A stretch of 64,000 nucleotides of DNA from Massilia sp. R2A-15 (lineage in GTDB: Bacteria > Pseudomonadota > Gammaproteobacteria > Burkholderiales > Burkholderiaceae_D), in contig NZ_CP131935.1 of assembly GCF_030704305.1 (NCBI RefSeq), positions 1,426,001-1,490,000 of the forward strand, given 5' to 3'. Positions 21,785-32,367 of the stretch are shown here, piece after piece. Each line of letters starts with the position of its first letter. Position 1 is the first letter of the stretch. Position numbers and translations under genes: made by a program. The notes under the pieces were generated by a model that was given only the letters and a program-made list of their open reading frames with translations, did not search any database and was not told where the DNA came from.

Positions 21785-24085
21785 TCAATGTTCGTCGATT
21801 TCGTAGCGATTGCGTCCGCCGTGCTTGGCCCGGTACATGGCCTGGTCGGCGCGCCGCACCAGCTCCTGGGCGCTGAGCTCCGGCGCCGAAAACGCCACGC
21901 CGATGGAGGTGCCGACGGTCAGTTCCACGCCGTCGAACACGAAGGGCTGCTGCATGGCGGCGACCAGCTTGGCGGCCACCGATTCGGCCGCGTGGCGGTC
22001 GTGCAGGTCTTCGAGCGTCAGCGCGAACTCGTCGCCGCCCAGGCGCGCGACCACGTCCATCTCGCGCAGCACGCTCCTGATCCGCTGCGCGAAGGCCTTC
22101 AGCAAGCGGTCTCCCAGTTCATGGCCGTACGAATCGTTGACCGCCTTGAAGCGGTCGAGGTCGAGGTACATCAGCGCAAGCAGCGCCGCGCTGCGCCTGG
22201 CCCTGGCCGTGGCGTGTTCGAGGTGATGGTAGAAGAACGCGCGGTTGGCAAGGCCCGTCAGGCTGTCGAAGTGGGCCATTTCCTTGAGCTGGCGCTCCAT
22301 CAGCTTGCGGTCGGTGATGTCTTCGTACAGGCCCAGCACGGCGACCGTGCGCCCATCGATATCGGTGAGCGGAATCTTGCTGGTGCGGAGCCAGGATTCG
22401 CTGCCGTCGTCGCGCTGCTGCGATTCCTCGTAATTGATCTTCGCCTGGTTGCTGGCGATCGTCGCCTGGTCGTCGCGCCGGTAGGCCTCGGCGCTGTCCT
22501 TCCAGGGCAGGTCGAAATCGGTCTTGCCGACGATTTGGTCCGGGTGCGCCAGCCCGGCGTCGCGGCAGAACGCCTCGTTACAGCCCAGGAATTTCGAGTC
22601 GGTGTCCTTCCAGAACACCCGCTGCGGAATGTGGTCGATCACCAGCTGCAGCATCCGCTTCGACTCGCTCAGGCGCCATTGCGCCTGCTTGCGTTCGGTG
22701 ATGTTCTCGGCGATCCCCAGCACGCTGGCGACGTGGCCGTCCTGCTTCACGGGGATCATGATGACGCACAGGTCCACGCGCCTGCCGTCGCCGTCGACGA
22801 TCGCCGAATCGTAGGAAACCGTGTCGCCCCGCAGCACTTGCTGGAACTGCGCGCGCGCCCGTTCGCGGTTTTCCGGCACGATCAGGTCCTCGACCGATGT
22901 CCCCATCAAATCGGTCTTGGCGAGCTTGAATTCCTTGAGCGCGTGCGCGTTGGCGTTGATGAATCGGCGTTGCAGGTCCAGCGCATACACCGGCGACGGA
23001 TGGTTCTGGAACACCTCGTCGAAGCGGTGGGCGTCGGCGCTCTGGCGGCTGCGTTCGCGCAGGTTGCCGAGCGCCGTGCGGGTGCCGTAGCCCATTGCGC
23101 CCGTGACGAACAGGCCGAGCAAGAGAATCGTCGTTCCCATCCCGGTCTGGTAGCGCACCTCATACGCGGGCGTCGGGAAAAAATACATGGTCCAGTCATG
23201 GTCGCAGACCTGGACGCTTGCGCGGTGGACTCCCGGCTCGTCGCGATCGTGCAGGAGCACGTGCGGACGCTTGTCGCGGTCGTACAGGATATTTTGCGGG
23301 GACGGCTTGCCGTCGTAAATCTCCAGGTCGAACAGTTCTTCGAACTGCGGCCCCATCACGCGTTCGATGATTTCCGCGACTTCGTAAATGGAGAACACGT
23401 AGCCGCGCAGCGCCGCGCGGCGCTCGTCGAGCGTCGCCGCCGGCATCGCCAGGTCGTAGATCGGCGTGAACACGACGATGATCGGCACCGGGGACGCGGC
23501 GCCGGCCAGGGGGGCGACATAGGAATGCTTCGCGGTGACCGCGGAGGCGCCGGTGTCGCGCGCGTGCTGCATCGCCACCCAGCGCTCGGGGATGGCGGAG
23601 AAGTCGAGCCCCTGGGCGGCCAGCGCGCGGGCGTCCTGCGGAAAAGCATACAGATAGGGATACACGTGGCCGGGATCGGCGGCGCCAGGCTGCTGGCCGG
23701 CCACCGCCGGTCCGGCCAGCCGGCCCGCGCCGGCTTCGGGCTGCATCGCGCGCGCGGTGCGCGGCACGTAGCCGATGTAGCGCAGGCCCGGATGCTCGCG
23801 CAGCACGTCGGTGCTGCGCATGTAGGTGTCGAAGGTCTTCGGGGTCAGGTGCTCGGACGCCACGATGAAGCCGGCCAGGTCGCGGCTTAGCTGGACGTAC
23901 GAGCGGATGCCCTGTTCGAGGGTGCGCTGGTATTGCACCGCGTCGGCGGCGGCGTGCAGCGCGACCCTTTCATGCATCAGCCGCTGCTGCAGCCCAAACG
24001 CGGCCAGGGTCAGCAACGCGCAAATGAGCACGACGATGATCGAGGGATTGAGGTGGCGGACCTTCTCGGGTTTTTGCATGTCCAT
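21785..24085 (-). CDS. diguanylate cyclase with CHASE and two PAS domains (paralogue)
   Basis: A 766-residue protein with the same order as the gene at 18501-20750: membrane helix (about 12-30), CHASE (about 65-305), second helix (about 325), PAS, PAS, GGDEF. The GGDEF motif is intact with inhibitory site REMD at the right spacing. The PAS and GGDEF parts are nearly identical to the paralogue, with long stretches of identical DNA, while the CHASE domain has diverged and carries an insertion of about 17 residues rich in Pro, Gly and Ala near residue 135. Start ATG at 24085 or six bases downstream; neither has a strong ribosome-binding site. Confidence 0.9.
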   Translation of the reverse strand: MDMQKPEKVRHLNPSIIVVLICALLTLAAFGLQQRLMHERVALHAAADAVQYQRTLEQGIRSYVQLSRDLAGFIVASEHLTPKTFDTYMRSTDVLREHPGLRYIGYVPRTARAMQPEAGAGRLAGPAVAGQQPGAADPGHVYPYLYAFPQDARALAAQGLDFSAIPERWVAMQHARDTGASAVTAKHSYVAPLAGAASPVPIIVVFTPIYDLAMPAATLDERRAALRGYVFSIYEVAEIIERVMGPQFEELFDLEIYDGKPSPQNILYDRDKRPHVLLHDRDEPGVHRASVQVCDHDWTMYFFPTPAYEVRYQTGMGTTILLLGLFVTGAMGYGTRTALGNLRERSRQSADAHRFDEVFQNHPSPVYALDLQRRFINANAHALKEFKLAKTDLMGTSVEDLIVPENRERARAQFQQVLRGDTVSYDSAIVDGDGRRVDLCVIMIPVKQDGHVASVLGIAENITERKQAQWRLSESKRMLQLVIDHIPQRVFWKDTDSKFLGCNEAFCRDAGLAHPDQIVGKTDFDLPWKDSAEAYRRDDQATIASNQAKINYEESQQRDDGSESWLRTSKIPLTDIDGRTVAVLGLYEDITDRKLMERQLKEMAHFDSLTGLANRAFFYHHLEHATARARRSAALLALMYLDLDRFKAVNDSYGHELGDRLLKAFAQRIRSVLREMDVVARLGGDEFALTLEDLHDRHAAESVAAKLVAAMQQPFVFDGVELTVGTSIGVAFSAPELSAQELVRRADQAMYRAKHGGRNRYEIDEH

Positions 24086-24362
24086 CGGTTGATCGTGGTT
24101 CGCCGGGCCGTGGTGGCGAGGCCCGGAACAGCTTATCACCATTGTAATTACCGGCCGGTAAATACCGTTCGTTTGCGTGTATCTCCTGCGCAACTAGCGC
24201 CAAAATCGTTGTAGTGAAATTTACGACAGCAAGGTGCGCGCCGCCGCGGCTTGGCGCCCTGCGGCAGGCCGCTGCGCCGCGCGATCCGGTTGCTATCCAC
24301 GCTGCATGGCGGCGACGCTTCAGATACCATCGGGCAACCAAGAGATGGCGATAAGGAGTGTT

Positions 24363-27296
24363 GTGCGTATTTCAACGAAGCTGACGTCGGTCGTGCTGGC
24401 GGTGTTCCTCCCGCTTGGCGCGGTCGGTGCGCTGTCCCTGAACGGCCTGCGCCAGATCGCCCAGGATGCGGTGGAGAACGAGGCGCGCACCCTGGCCGGG
24501 ACGATGGCGGCGATGGCGTCGCACGAAATCGCCGGCGCCGCCGTTGCCGAACGTCCCGCGCGGTTCCAGGAGTTCGTCACGGCGATGGCCGCGCTCGAGA
24601 AGCGCGACCTCGAAATCGTCGACCGCAGCCTGGTCATCGCCGCCGACGTCGACCATGAAGACATCGGGCGGCTGGTCGATCCGGCGCGGCGCGCGGTGCT
24701 CGCGGACACGCTGCGCGACGGCCGGCCGCGCCTGATGATCGAAATGCCCGCCGGCGCCGGCGCCGGGATCCGCCAGGTGGCCGTGCCGGTCTACGACGAG
24801 CGGCGCGGCATTGCCGGCGCGCTGGTGTACGAATACACGCCCCTGTACACGGAACTGGTCACGCAGGCCGAGCGGTCGCTGATGGCGATGGGTTCGACAG
24901 CGCTGGTGTTGCTGGTGCTGGCGCTGGGTTGCGCGGCCTGGCTGTCGCGCCGCGTGGTCGCGCCGCTGGGGCAGCTGACCGACGCGGCGCTGCAGCTGGC
25001 GCATGGCCGGCGTGATGTGACCGTGGCCGCCAATTCGCGCGACGAGATCGGCGAGCTGGCATCGGTATTCAACACCATGAGCGCCGCGCTGCGCGCCTCC
25101 GAGGCAAACCTTGCGCACCGCGCGGACCAGCTGCAGCTGGCCAACCAGGCCTTGCACCTGCGCGAGCGCGCGATTGAATCGAGCTTCAACGCCATCATCA
25201 TCGCCAGGCTGACGCCGCCCGACCTGGCGGTTGAATACGTCAACCGCGCCTTCGAGCGCATCACCGGCTACAGCGCCGCCGAGGCGATCGGGATGAGCGC
25301 CGACTTCCTGGTCGGCGCCGAGGTCGATCAGCCGGCGCTGCTGCAGCTGCGCGCCGCGCTGCGCGAACGGCGCGAGGCGCGCGCCGTGGTGCGCAGCTAC
25401 CGCAAGGACGGCACGCCCTTCTGGAACGAAGTCTACGTCGCCCCGGTGCGCACCGAACAGGGCGACGCCGAGCACTTCGTCGGCGTCTTCAACGACATCA
25501 CCGATGCGCGCAATGACGCCGAGCAGCTGGCGCACCAGGCCCAGTTCGACGCGCTCACCGGGCTGGCCAACCGCAACGTGCTGACCGACCGCCTGACCCA
25601 GGCCGTCGCGGGCGCCGCGCGCAGCGGCGACACCATCCTGGTCGCCTTCCTCGACCTGGACGGCTTCAAGCTGGTCAACGACAGCCTGGGGCACGAAATC
25701 GGCGATCAATTGCTCAGGGAAGTCGCGCAGCGGCTCAGCGCCGGCGTGCGCGCCAGCGACACCGTGGCGCGCTTCGGCGGCGACGAATTCGTGCTGCTGA
25801 TGAACCAGGGCAATCTGGCCAAGCTGTGCGCCGAATCGCAGGCGGCCGAGCAGATGCGCAAGCTGATCGACCTGATCGCCGCGCCGGTCGAGCTGGGCGG
25901 TCGCAGCATCACCGTCGGCTGCAGCATCGGCATCGCGTTCTACCCACAGGATGGGCACGACGCCGATACGCTGATCAAGCACGCTGACACCGCGATGTAC
26001 CGGGCCAAGGAACTGGGCCGCAACGGCTTCCAGTTTTTCACCGCGGCGCTGCAACAGCGCGCCAGCGAGCAGCTGCAGCTTGGCGCAAGCCTGCGCCAGG
26101 CGCTCGAACGCGATGAATTCGAGCTGCACTACCAGCCGCAGGTGAGCCTTCGCAGCGGCAAGGTGGTCGGCGTCGAAGCCCTGCTGCGCTGGCGCCATCC
26201 GCAGCTTGGCCTGGTCGGGCCGGGACACTTCATCGCCTTCGCCGAGGAGACCGGCCTGATCCTCCCGATCGGCGAATGGGTCCTGAACCGCGCCTGCGCG
26301 CAGAACAAGGCATGGCAGGATGCGGGACTGCCGGAGCTGCCGGTGGCGGTGAACATCTCGGCCAAGCAGTGCGCCCAGTCCGACCTGGCCGAAGTGGTGC
26401 GGCGCGCGCTGGCGCGCAGCGGCCTGGCGCCGCACTGCCTCGAGCTCGAACTGACCGAGAGCATATCGATGGCCGACCCCGAGCAGAGCGTGCCGATGAT
26501 GGAGAACATGAAGCGGATCGGCGTGGAGCTGTCGATCGACGACTTCGGCACCGGCTATTCCAACATGAGCTACCTGCGGCGCTTTCCGATCGACCGGCTC
26601 AAGCTCGACCTGTCGTTCGTGCGCGAGATCACCACCGATGCCGGCAGCCTGGCGATCGCCGACGCCATCATCGCGATGTCGCACAGCCTGCACATGGAAG
26701 TGGTGGCCGAAGGCGTGGAGACCGAGGCCCAGCTGGCACTGCTGGCGAGCCGCCACTGCGACATCGTCCAGGGCTACTACTTCAGCAAGCCGCTGGCGGC
26801 GCCGCAGCTCGAGGCGCTGCTGCGCCAGGACCGGCGCCTGCCCGCCGGGCTGATTGCGCGCGCCCCGCAGTCGCCCGCGGTGCTGGTGCTCGACGACGAC
26901 CCGAACATGGTCGAGTACCTGTCGCTGGTGCTCGGACAGGAAGGCTACGTGGTGCACGGCACGGTCGATCCGGACCAGGCGATGGACCTGCTGGCCAGCC
27001 GGGAGGTGGCGGTGGTCCTGTGCGACCAGCGCATGCCGGCGATGGACGGCATCGAATTCGTCGGGCGCGTGCGCCGCATGTATCCCGACACCATGCGCAT
27101 CATGCTCAGCGCGTACGACGACTCGCGCGTCACGCGCAAGGCGATCAATATCGGCGCGGTCTACAAGTTCATCGAAAAGTCGGACGATCCGTCCGAGTTG
27201 AAGCAGGTAGTCGACGAGGCATTCCGGGCCTACTCGCGCAAGCGCGCCGGCGCGCAGGCTGGCGGCCCGGCGCGCGTGGCCGCTCATTCCCGGTAG
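24363..27296 (+). CDS. GGDEF-EAL protein with HAMP, PAS and C-terminal receiver domain
   Basis: A 977-residue protein. GTG at 24363 is chosen because AAGGAG lies four bases upstream. Order: membrane helix (about 6-26), periplasmic sensor (about 27-155), second helix (about 168-190), HAMP (about 190-245), PAS (about 265-385), GGDEF (about 395-555, motif intact, inhibitory site RASD), EAL (about 570-815; VEALLRW, ELTES, DDFGTGYS, EGVET all present) and a receiver domain (about 835-950; VLVLDDDPN, phospho-acceptor Asp in LCDQRMP, KFIEKSDD). It can potentially make and degrade c-di-GMP. A receiver at the C-terminus after EAL is an uncommon arrangement. Its stop codon overlaps the convergent LysR gene by 13 bp. 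Confidence 0.9.
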   Translation: MRISTKLTSVVLAVFLPLGAVGALSLNGLRQIAQDAVENEARTLAGTMAAMASHEIAGAAVAERPARFQEFVTAMAALEKRDLEIVDRSLVIAADVDHEDIGRLVDPARRAVLADTLRDGRPRLMIEMPAGAGAGIRQVAVPVYDERRGIAGALVYEYTPLYTELVTQAERSLMAMGSTALVLLVLALGCAAWLSRRVVAPLGQLTDAALQLAHGRRDVTVAANSRDEIGELASVFNTMSAALRASEANLAHRADQLQLANQALHLRERAIESSFNAIIIARLTPPDLAVEYVNRAFERITGYSAAEAIGMSADFLVGAEVDQPALLQLRAALRERREARAVVRSYRKDGTPFWNEVYVAPVRTEQGDAEHFVGVFNDITDARNDAEQLAHQAQFDALTGLANRNVLTDRLTQAVAGAARSGDTILVAFLDLDGFKLVNDSLGHEIGDQLLREVAQRLSAGVRASDTVARFGGDEFVLLMNQGNLAKLCAESQAAEQMRKLIDLIAAPVELGGRSITVGCSIGIAFYPQDGHDADTLIKHADTAMYRAKELGRNGFQFFTAALQQRASEQLQLGASLRQALERDEFELHYQPQVSLRSGKVVGVEALLRWRHPQLGLVGPGHFIAFAEETGLILPIGEWVLNRACAQNKAWQDAGLPELPVAVNISAKQCAQSDLAEVVRRALARSGLAPHCLELELTESISMADPEQSVPMMENMKRIGVELSIDDFGTGYSNMSYLRRFPIDRLKLDLSFVREITTDAGSLAIADAIIAMSHSLHMEVVAEGVETEAQLALLASRHCDIVQGYYFSKPLAAPQLEALLRQDRRLPAGLIARAPQSPAVLVLDDDPNMVEYLSLVLGQEGYVVHGTVDPDQAMDLLASREVAVVLCDQRMPAMDGIEFVGRVRRMYPDTMRIMLSAYDDSRVTRKAINIGAVYKFIEKSDDPSELKQVVDEAFRAYSRKRAGAQAGGPARVAAHSR

Positions 27297-28177
27297 CGCA
27301 GCGCGGCAACGAGCAGCGCCAGTGCCGGCGACGATTGCCGCCTGCTGGGAAAATACACGTGATAACCGGGGAAGGCGGGGCACCAGTCCTCGAGCACGCG
27401 CTGCAGGCGGCCGGCGGCGATATGGTCGGTCGCCATATCCTCCGGCACGAACGCCAGGCCGAAGCCGGCCAGCGCCGCGCGCACCCGCGGGGTGCTGCTG
27501 TTGAACACCAGCTGGCCGTCCACGCGCACTTTCAGCGGGTGCCCATCCTTTTCGAATTCCCACGCGTAGATCCCGCCGTAAGTGGGCAGGCGCAGGTTGA
27601 TGCAGTCGTGCTGCGTCAGTTCGTGCGGCGTGGCCGGCGGCGGCTTCCTGGCGAAATACGAGGGCGCGCCGACCACCGCCATGCGCAGCTCCGGGCCGAT
27701 GCGCACGGCGATCATGTCCCTGGCCACCTGGTCGCCCAGGCGCACGCCCAGGTCGTAGCGGTCGGCGACGATGTCGGTCAGGCCGTAATCGACCGTCACT
27801 TCCACCTTGATGTCCGGGTAGTTGGGCAGGAATTGTTCGAGCTTCGGCCAGATCACGCTGACGGCGGCGTGTTCCGCGGTGGTGATGCGGATTGTGCCGG
27901 CGGGCTTGTCGCGCAGGGCGGTCAGCGACGCCATTTCGGTTTCGATCTCGTCGAAGCGCGGCGCGACGGTGAGCATCAGGCGCTCGCCGGCTTCGGTGGG
28001 GGAGACGCTGCGGGTTGTGCGGGTCAGCAGCCGGATGCCGATGCGGGCCTCGAAGTTGCGAATCGTGTGGCTCAGCGCCGACTGCGATATCCCCAGCTGC
28101 GCCGCGGCGCGGGTGAAGCTGCCGGCGCGCGCCACGGCGATGAAAGCGAGCAGGTCGTTAAAGTTTTCGCGCGCCAT
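27284..28177 (-). CDS. LysR family transcriptional regulator
   Basis: A 297-residue regulator: N-terminal winged helix (FNDLLAFIAVARAGSFTRAAAQLGISQSALSHTI, then LLTRTTRSVSPTEAGERL) and a periplasmic-binding-protein-like effector domain. The C-terminal half (DYGLTDIVADRYDLGVRLG, GFGLAFVPEDM) is typical of the large proteobacterial group of LysR proteins that act on adjacent divergent genes. It is divergent from the cupin-MFS pair with a 135-bp intergenic region; half-sites ATAAG and CTTAT about 25 bp apart near 28195-28225 could be part of a LysR box (low confidence). Confidence 0.92.
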   Translation of the reverse strand: MARENFNDLLAFIAVARAGSFTRAAAQLGISQSALSHTIRNFEARIGIRLLTRTTRSVSPTEAGERLMLTVAPRFDEIETEMASLTALRDKPAGTIRITTAEHAAVSVIWPKLEQFLPNYPDIKVEVTVDYGLTDIVADRYDLGVRLGDQVARDMIAVRIGPELRMAVVGAPSYFARKPPPATPHELTQHDCINLRLPTYGGIYAWEFEKDGHPLKVRVDGQLVFNSSTPRVRAALAGFGLAFVPEDMATDHIAAGRLQRVLEDWCPAFPGYHVYFPSRRQSSPALALLVAALRYRE

Positions 28178-28312
28178 TCAAGAGCTGCTTTCATAAGGAC
28201 ATGCCGATTTTAGCGTCTTATCACCGGGTCGCGCTGGACCTACACTGTTTTGGTCGAGCCGCGGACCCCGGGGTTGTCGCCGGCGTATACCCAAACAACG
28301 ATAGGATCATTC

Positions 28313-28789
28313 ATGCAAAATACTCCAGCAGCCGCACTGTTAATGTGCACGCTCGCGTCGGCGGTCGCCGCCGACGAGACGCCGGCAGTCAAGGTCACCC
28401 GCGTCGAGACGCAGGCGTCAGTGGCCGGCCCGGCGGCCAATTTCACCGGGTCGGTGCGTGTCGATGCGCCGTTCCAGGGTTCGGCGCCCGCGCGCGTGGG
28501 CGGCGCCACCGTCACCTTCGAGCCCGGCGCGCGCACCGCATGGCACACCCACCCGCTCGGCCAGACCCTGATCGTCACCTCCGGCGCCGGCCGGGTGCAG
28601 CAATGGAACGGCCCGGTACAGGACATCAGCGCCGGCGACACCGTATGGATTCCGCCGGGCGTCAAGCACTGGCATGGCGCCGCGCCAGCCACCGCGATGG
28701 CGCACATTGCGATTGCCGAGAACCTCGACGGCAAGGTGGTGGAGTGGATGGAAAAGGTCGGCGACGGACAATACGGCAAGCTGCCATGA
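28313..28789 (+). CDS. exported cupin-domain protein
   Basis: A 158-residue single-domain cupin with a short signal-like N-terminus ([16 protein letters not shown]). Metal-binding motif 1 reads [17 protein letters not shown] and motif 2 reads [12 protein letters not shown], with His residues in the expected places for a mononuclear metal site. This type is often found beside MFS exporters and LysR regulators and resembles hydroxynitrile-lyase-like cupins, but the reaction is unknown. The stop codon overlaps the MFS start (ATGA). Divergent from the LysR gene, which probably controls it. Confidence 0.83.
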   Translation: MQNTPAAALLMCTLASAVAADETPAVKVTRVETQASVAGPAANFTGSVRVDAPFQGSAPARVGGATVTFEPGARTAWHTHPLGQTLIVTSGAGRVQQWNGPVQDISAGDTVWIPPGVKHWHGAAPATAMAHIAIAENLDGKVVEWMEKVGDGQYGKLP

Positions 28790-30198
28790 GCGCGACTTCA
28801 GGCACCACGAACAAGGCAGCGATCCTCGCGATCATCCTGGTCAGCTACGTGATGATCGTGCTGGACACGTCGGTGGTGCTCACCGGCCTGCCGAAGATCC
28901 ACCAGCAACTCGGCTTCAGCGACAACGAGCTGGCGTGGGTGCAAAGCGCGTACACGCTGACCTTCGGCGGCTTCCTGCTGCTGGCCGCGCGCGCCGGCGA
29001 CATCCTGGGACGCCGGCGCATGCTGGTCGCCGGCCTGGCGCTGTTTACCGCGGCCTCTATGGCGATCGGCATGGCGCAATCGGCCGGCTGGATGATCGCC
29101 GCGCGGGCAGTGCAGGGCGTCGGCGCCGCGATCCTCGCGCCATCGACGCTGGCGCTGCTGCAGACGACATTCGCGGAAGGCGCCGAGCGCACGCGCGCCG
29201 TGTCCCTGTACAGCGCCGTCGCAGGCATCGCCGCCAGCGTCGGCCTGGTGCTGGGCGGCGTGCTGACCGAATACCTGTCCTGGCGCGCCGGTTTCTTCAT
29301 CAACCTGCCGATCGGCGTGGCGATGATTGTCGGCGCGCGGCGCCACATCGCCGAAAATGCACGCGGCGCGGGCCGCTTCGATGTGAGCGGCGCCGTCGCG
29401 TCCACCATCGGCATGAGCGCGCTGGTGTATGCGTTCATCCGCTCGGCCGGCGCGGGGTGGAGCGATCCCGTCACCGCCGTGGCGCTGGCCGGCGCGCTGG
29501 CCTTGCTGGCCGCGTTCGTCCGCATGGAACGCAAAGCGAAGCAGCCGATCATGCCCTTGCGCCTGTTCGCCAGCCGTGAGCGCTGCGCGGCCTACGCCGC
29601 CCGGGCGCTGTTCCTCGGCGCGATGATCGGATTTTTCTTCTTCACCACGCAGTTCCTGCAGGAGGTGGTCCATTTTCCGCCGGCTACGACCGGCCTGGCG
29701 TTCCTTCCGATGACGCTGGTAAATTTTGCCGTTGCCATGGCGGTGCCGCGGCTCACACGCCGGTTCGGCAACGCGCCTTTGCTGGCGGCAGGACTGGCAA
29801 CCAGCCTCGCCGGTTTCGCCTGGCTGAGCCAGGTGTCGGCCGATACCGCCTACCTCACCGGCATCGCACTGCCGATGGTATTGATCGGCGCCGGCCAGGG
29901 CCTGGCGCTAAGCCCGCTCACCACGGCCGGCATCGCAGGCGTCGCGGCGCACGATGCCGGAGCCGCATCGGGCGTGGTCAACGTCGCCCACCAGCTGGGC
30001 AACTCGCTGGGCCTGGCCGTGCTGGTCGCGCTGGCCGCCTTCGGCACGGGCGGTCTGTCCGGTGCGCCGCTGCTGGCGCATCGGGTGACCGCGGCGCTTA
30101 CGTGCGCGGCCGCCATGCTGGCGCTGGCATTGTTGCTGGTGTTCACTTTCATGCTGCGAAGAAAATCCCAGGCGCTACCTTGTCCTACACGGAGCTAG
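28786..30198 (+). CDS. MFS transporter, DHA2 (14-helix drug exporter) family
   Basis: A 470-residue transporter with about 14 hydrophobic segments. [13 protein letters not shown] in helix 1, [13 protein letters not shown] between helices 2 and 3 and [20 protein letters not shown] in helix 4 with the following segment are the EmrB/QacA-like signatures of proton-dependent drug exporters. ATG overlaps the cupin stop codon by four bases, so it is cotranscribed with it and likely under the divergent LysR regulator. Export of a toxic compound or metabolite is expected; the substrate is unknown. Confidence 0.9.
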   Translation: MSATSGTTNKAAILAIILVSYVMIVLDTSVVLTGLPKIHQQLGFSDNELAWVQSAYTLTFGGFLLLAARAGDILGRRRMLVAGLALFTAASMAIGMAQSAGWMIAARAVQGVGAAILAPSTLALLQTTFAEGAERTRAVSLYSAVAGIAASVGLVLGGVLTEYLSWRAGFFINLPIGVAMIVGARRHIAENARGAGRFDVSGAVASTIGMSALVYAFIRSAGAGWSDPVTAVALAGALALLAAFVRMERKAKQPIMPLRLFASRERCAAYAARALFLGAMIGFFFFTTQFLQEVVHFPPATTGLAFLPMTLVNFAVAMAVPRLTRRFGNAPLLAAGLATSLAGFAWLSQVSADTAYLTGIALPMVLIGAGQGLALSPLTTAGIAGVAAHDAGAASGVVNVAHQLGNSLGLAVLVALAAFGTGGLSGAPLLAHRVTAALTCAAAMLALALLLVFTFMLRRKSQALPCPTRS

Positions 30199-30305
30199 GA
30201 TAGAGTCCGATTAAACAATGCCTGAGCGCGGCCTACGATGAAGGTCCGGTAGCGAAATGCCAATTCGGTGGCGATACCGATGAAATAATTAACAGGAGAC
30301 ACATC

Positions 30306-30563
30306 ATGGCAAGCCAAGGAAATCAAGGTAATCAAGGCAACAAGGGCGGTACCCAAGGCACCGACCAGTCGCGCCAGTCCGGATCGCAGGGCTCGGGCGG
30401 CATGGGTTCCGGCCAGCAGAGCGGCACCCGCGACCAGGAAACCGAGATCGGCCGCCAGGGCCAGAAGGACGACGCATCGCGCCAGTCGGGAATGCCTGGC
30501 TCGGGCTCCGGCCAGAGCCCTTCGCGGGAGTCTTCGAAAGGGCCTGACGACAAATCGCGCTAA
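30306..30563 (+). CDS. small hydrophilic Gly/Ser/Gln-rich protein
   Basis: An 85-residue protein composed almost only of Gly, Ser, Gln, Asp, Lys and Arg (SQGNQGNQGNKGG repeats, GSGGMGSGQQSG), without aliphatic core or cysteines, thus likely disordered. It has a good ribosome-binding site (CAGGAGAC) and its own terminator, which supports expression. It resembles hydrophilin-type or KGG-type stress proteins in composition only; no conserved domain can be claimed. Confidence 0.7.
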   Translation: MASQGNQGNQGNKGGTQGTDQSRQSGSQGSGGMGSGQQSGTRDQETEIGRQGQKDDASRQSGMPGSGSGQSPSRESSKGPDDKSR

Positions 30564-30597
30564 GTAGTCTTGACCCACCGTTGCAAGCGGTGACATG

Positions 30598-30620
30598 GGG
30601 CGACATTGGTCGCCCTTTTT
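30598..30620 (+). terminator. Rho-independent terminator
   Basis: Perfect stem GGGCGAC (30598-30604) / GTCGCCC (30609-30615) with a four-base loop and TTTTT. It ends transcription of the hydrophilic small protein gene and insulates the following paoABC-like operon. Confidence 0.88.
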
Positions 30621-30768
30621 GTTGCCCTGCAACTCATGCATCGTTTGCACAGGCCCATGCGGCAAACGCCGCGAATCATGCGCCGTCAAGGCCGTTTGTA
30701 TATTAATTTACACAACGCGCCGCCGCCCAGCCGCGCCGTAACTACTCCCGCCAAAAGGATGCAAACAC

Positions 30769-31425
30769 ATGGACGATTTCAGCGACATTAAAATATCCCG
30801 GCGCGACCTGCTGATTGCCGGCGCGATTTCCGCCACGGCGTCGGCGGTGCCGTCGCTGGCGGGCGCGCAGCCCGTGCCGCAGTCCGCATCGCCCGCGCCG
30901 GCCATGGCGCCGGTGATGGCGAAGACATCGCTGCGCGTGAACGGCCAGGTCCGCTCGCTCGAACTCGACACCCGCACCACCTTGCTCGACGCGCTGCGCG
31001 AGCACCTGCAGCTGACCGGCACCAAGAAGGGCTGCGACCACGGCCAGTGCGGCGCCTGCACCGTCATCGTGGATGGTCGCCGCATCAACTCCTGCCTCAC
31101 GCTGGCCGTGATGCACGATGGCGCCAGCGTGACCACCATCGAGGGCCTCGGCAACCCGGGAAAAATGCATCCGATGCAGGCGGCCTTCGTCAAGCATGAC
31201 GGCTACCAGTGCGGCTATTGCACTCCGGGGCAAATCTGTTCGGCTGTCGCCGTGCTCGACGAGATCCGCCAGGGCATACCGAGCCACGTCACGGCCAGCC
31301 TGACCGAGAAACCGCTGCTGTCGGCCGAAGAGATCCGCGAGCGCATGAGCGGCAACATCTGCCGCTGCGGCGCCTACTCGAACATCATCGACGCGATCAC
31401 CGAAGTCGCGGGAGGCAAAGCATGA
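30769..31425 (+). CDS. paoA: aldehyde oxidoreductase, [2Fe-2S] subunit (PaoA-like)
   Basis: A 218-residue iron-sulfur subunit of a xanthine-oxidase-family enzyme. The N-terminus has a twin-arginine signal ([12 protein letters not shown]) for export of the folded complex. Two [2Fe-2S] clusters are marked by [12 protein letters not shown] with a following Cys in NSCLTL, and by CGYCTPGQ with [11 protein letters not shown]. It passes electrons from the molybdenum centre to FAD. First gene of a three-gene operon; the stop codon overlaps the next start (ATGA). The arrangement matches E. coli paoABC (yagTSR), a periplasmic aromatic aldehyde oxidase. Confidence 0.92.
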   Translation: MDDFSDIKISRRDLLIAGAISATASAVPSLAGAQPVPQSASPAPAMAPVMAKTSLRVNGQVRSLELDTRTTLLDALREHLQLTGTKKGCDHGQCGACTVIVDGRRINSCLTLAVMHDGASVTTIEGLGNPGKMHPMQAAFVKHDGYQCGYCTPGQICSAVAVLDEIRQGIPSHVTASLTEKPLLSAEEIRERMSGNICRCGAYSNIIDAITEVAGGKA

Positions 31426-32363
31426 GGGCCTTCACCTATCAGCGCGCCGCCACGCCGGCCGAAGCCGCGGCCGCGGCCATGCGCAATCCGGGCGCCAAAT
31501 TCATCGCCGGCGGCACCAACCTGCTGGACCTGATGAAGCTCGACATCGAGACGCCGTCGCACCTGATCGACGTGAATGGCCTCAAGCTCGACAAGATCGA
31601 GCCGCTGCAGGACGGCGGCCTGCGCATCGGCGCGCTGGTGCGCAACACCGACCTGGCCGCGGACGCGCGCGTGCGCCGCGACTACGGCCTGCTGTCGCGT
31701 GCCCTGCTGGCCGGGGCCTCGGCGCAGCTGCGCAACAAGGCGACGACGTCCGGCAACCTGCTGCAGCGCACCCGCTGCCCGTATTTTTACGACACCAACC
31801 AGCCCTGCAACAAGCGCAGCCCGGGCAGCGGCTGCTCCGCGATCGGCGGCTTCACGCGCCACCACGCCATCCTCGGCGTCAGCGACGCCTGCATCGCGAC
31901 CCACCCGAGCGACATGGCGGTGGCCATGCGCGTGCTCGATGCGAAGGTCGAGACCGTGCGCGCGGACGGCTCGGCGCGGGTGATCCCGATCGCCGATTTC
32001 CACCGGCTTCCCGGCAACACGCCGCACATCGAGCACGCGCTGGCGCCAGGCGAGCTGATAACCGCGGTGACCCTGCCCAAGCCGGTCGGCGGCGTCCACA
32101 TCTACCGCAAGGTGCGCGACCGTTCGTCGTACGCGTTTGCGCTGGTCTCGGTGGCGGCCATCGTCGGACCCGACGGGACGGGACGGGTGGCGCTTGGCGG
32201 CGTCGCGCACAAACCGTGGCGGGTGGAAGCGGGGGAGCGCGACATGAAGTCCATCGCCGACCGGCTGCTGGCCGGCGCCAGAACGACCCCCGACAACGCA
32301 TTCAAGGTAACCCTGGTGAAACGCACGCTTGCCGCGGTGATGGCCGAAGCGAAGAAAGGCTGA
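31422..32363 (+). CDS. paoB: aldehyde oxidoreductase, FAD subunit (PaoB-like)
   Basis: A 313-residue FAD-binding subunit. FAD loop [13 protein letters not shown] near residue 27 and [17 protein letters not shown] near 110 are typical. The Cys cluster [19 protein letters not shown] corresponds to the additional [4Fe-4S] site known in E. coli PaoB and absent from most xanthine dehydrogenases, which supports the PaoABC assignment. No own signal peptide: it should be carried across the membrane with the Tat-bearing PaoA. Starts inside the paoA stop codon. Confidence 0.92.
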   Translation: MRAFTYQRAATPAEAAAAAMRNPGAKFIAGGTNLLDLMKLDIETPSHLIDVNGLKLDKIEPLQDGGLRIGALVRNTDLAADARVRRDYGLLSRALLAGASAQLRNKATTSGNLLQRTRCPYFYDTNQPCNKRSPGSGCSAIGGFTRHHAILGVSDACIATHPSDMAVAMRVLDAKVETVRADGSARVIPIADFHRLPGNTPHIEHALAPGELITAVTLPKPVGGVHIYRKVRDRSSYAFALVSVAAIVGPDGTGRVALGGVAHKPWRVEAGERDMKSIADRLLAGARTTPDNAFKVTLVKRTLAAVMAEAKKG

Positions 32364-32367
32364 CCTC

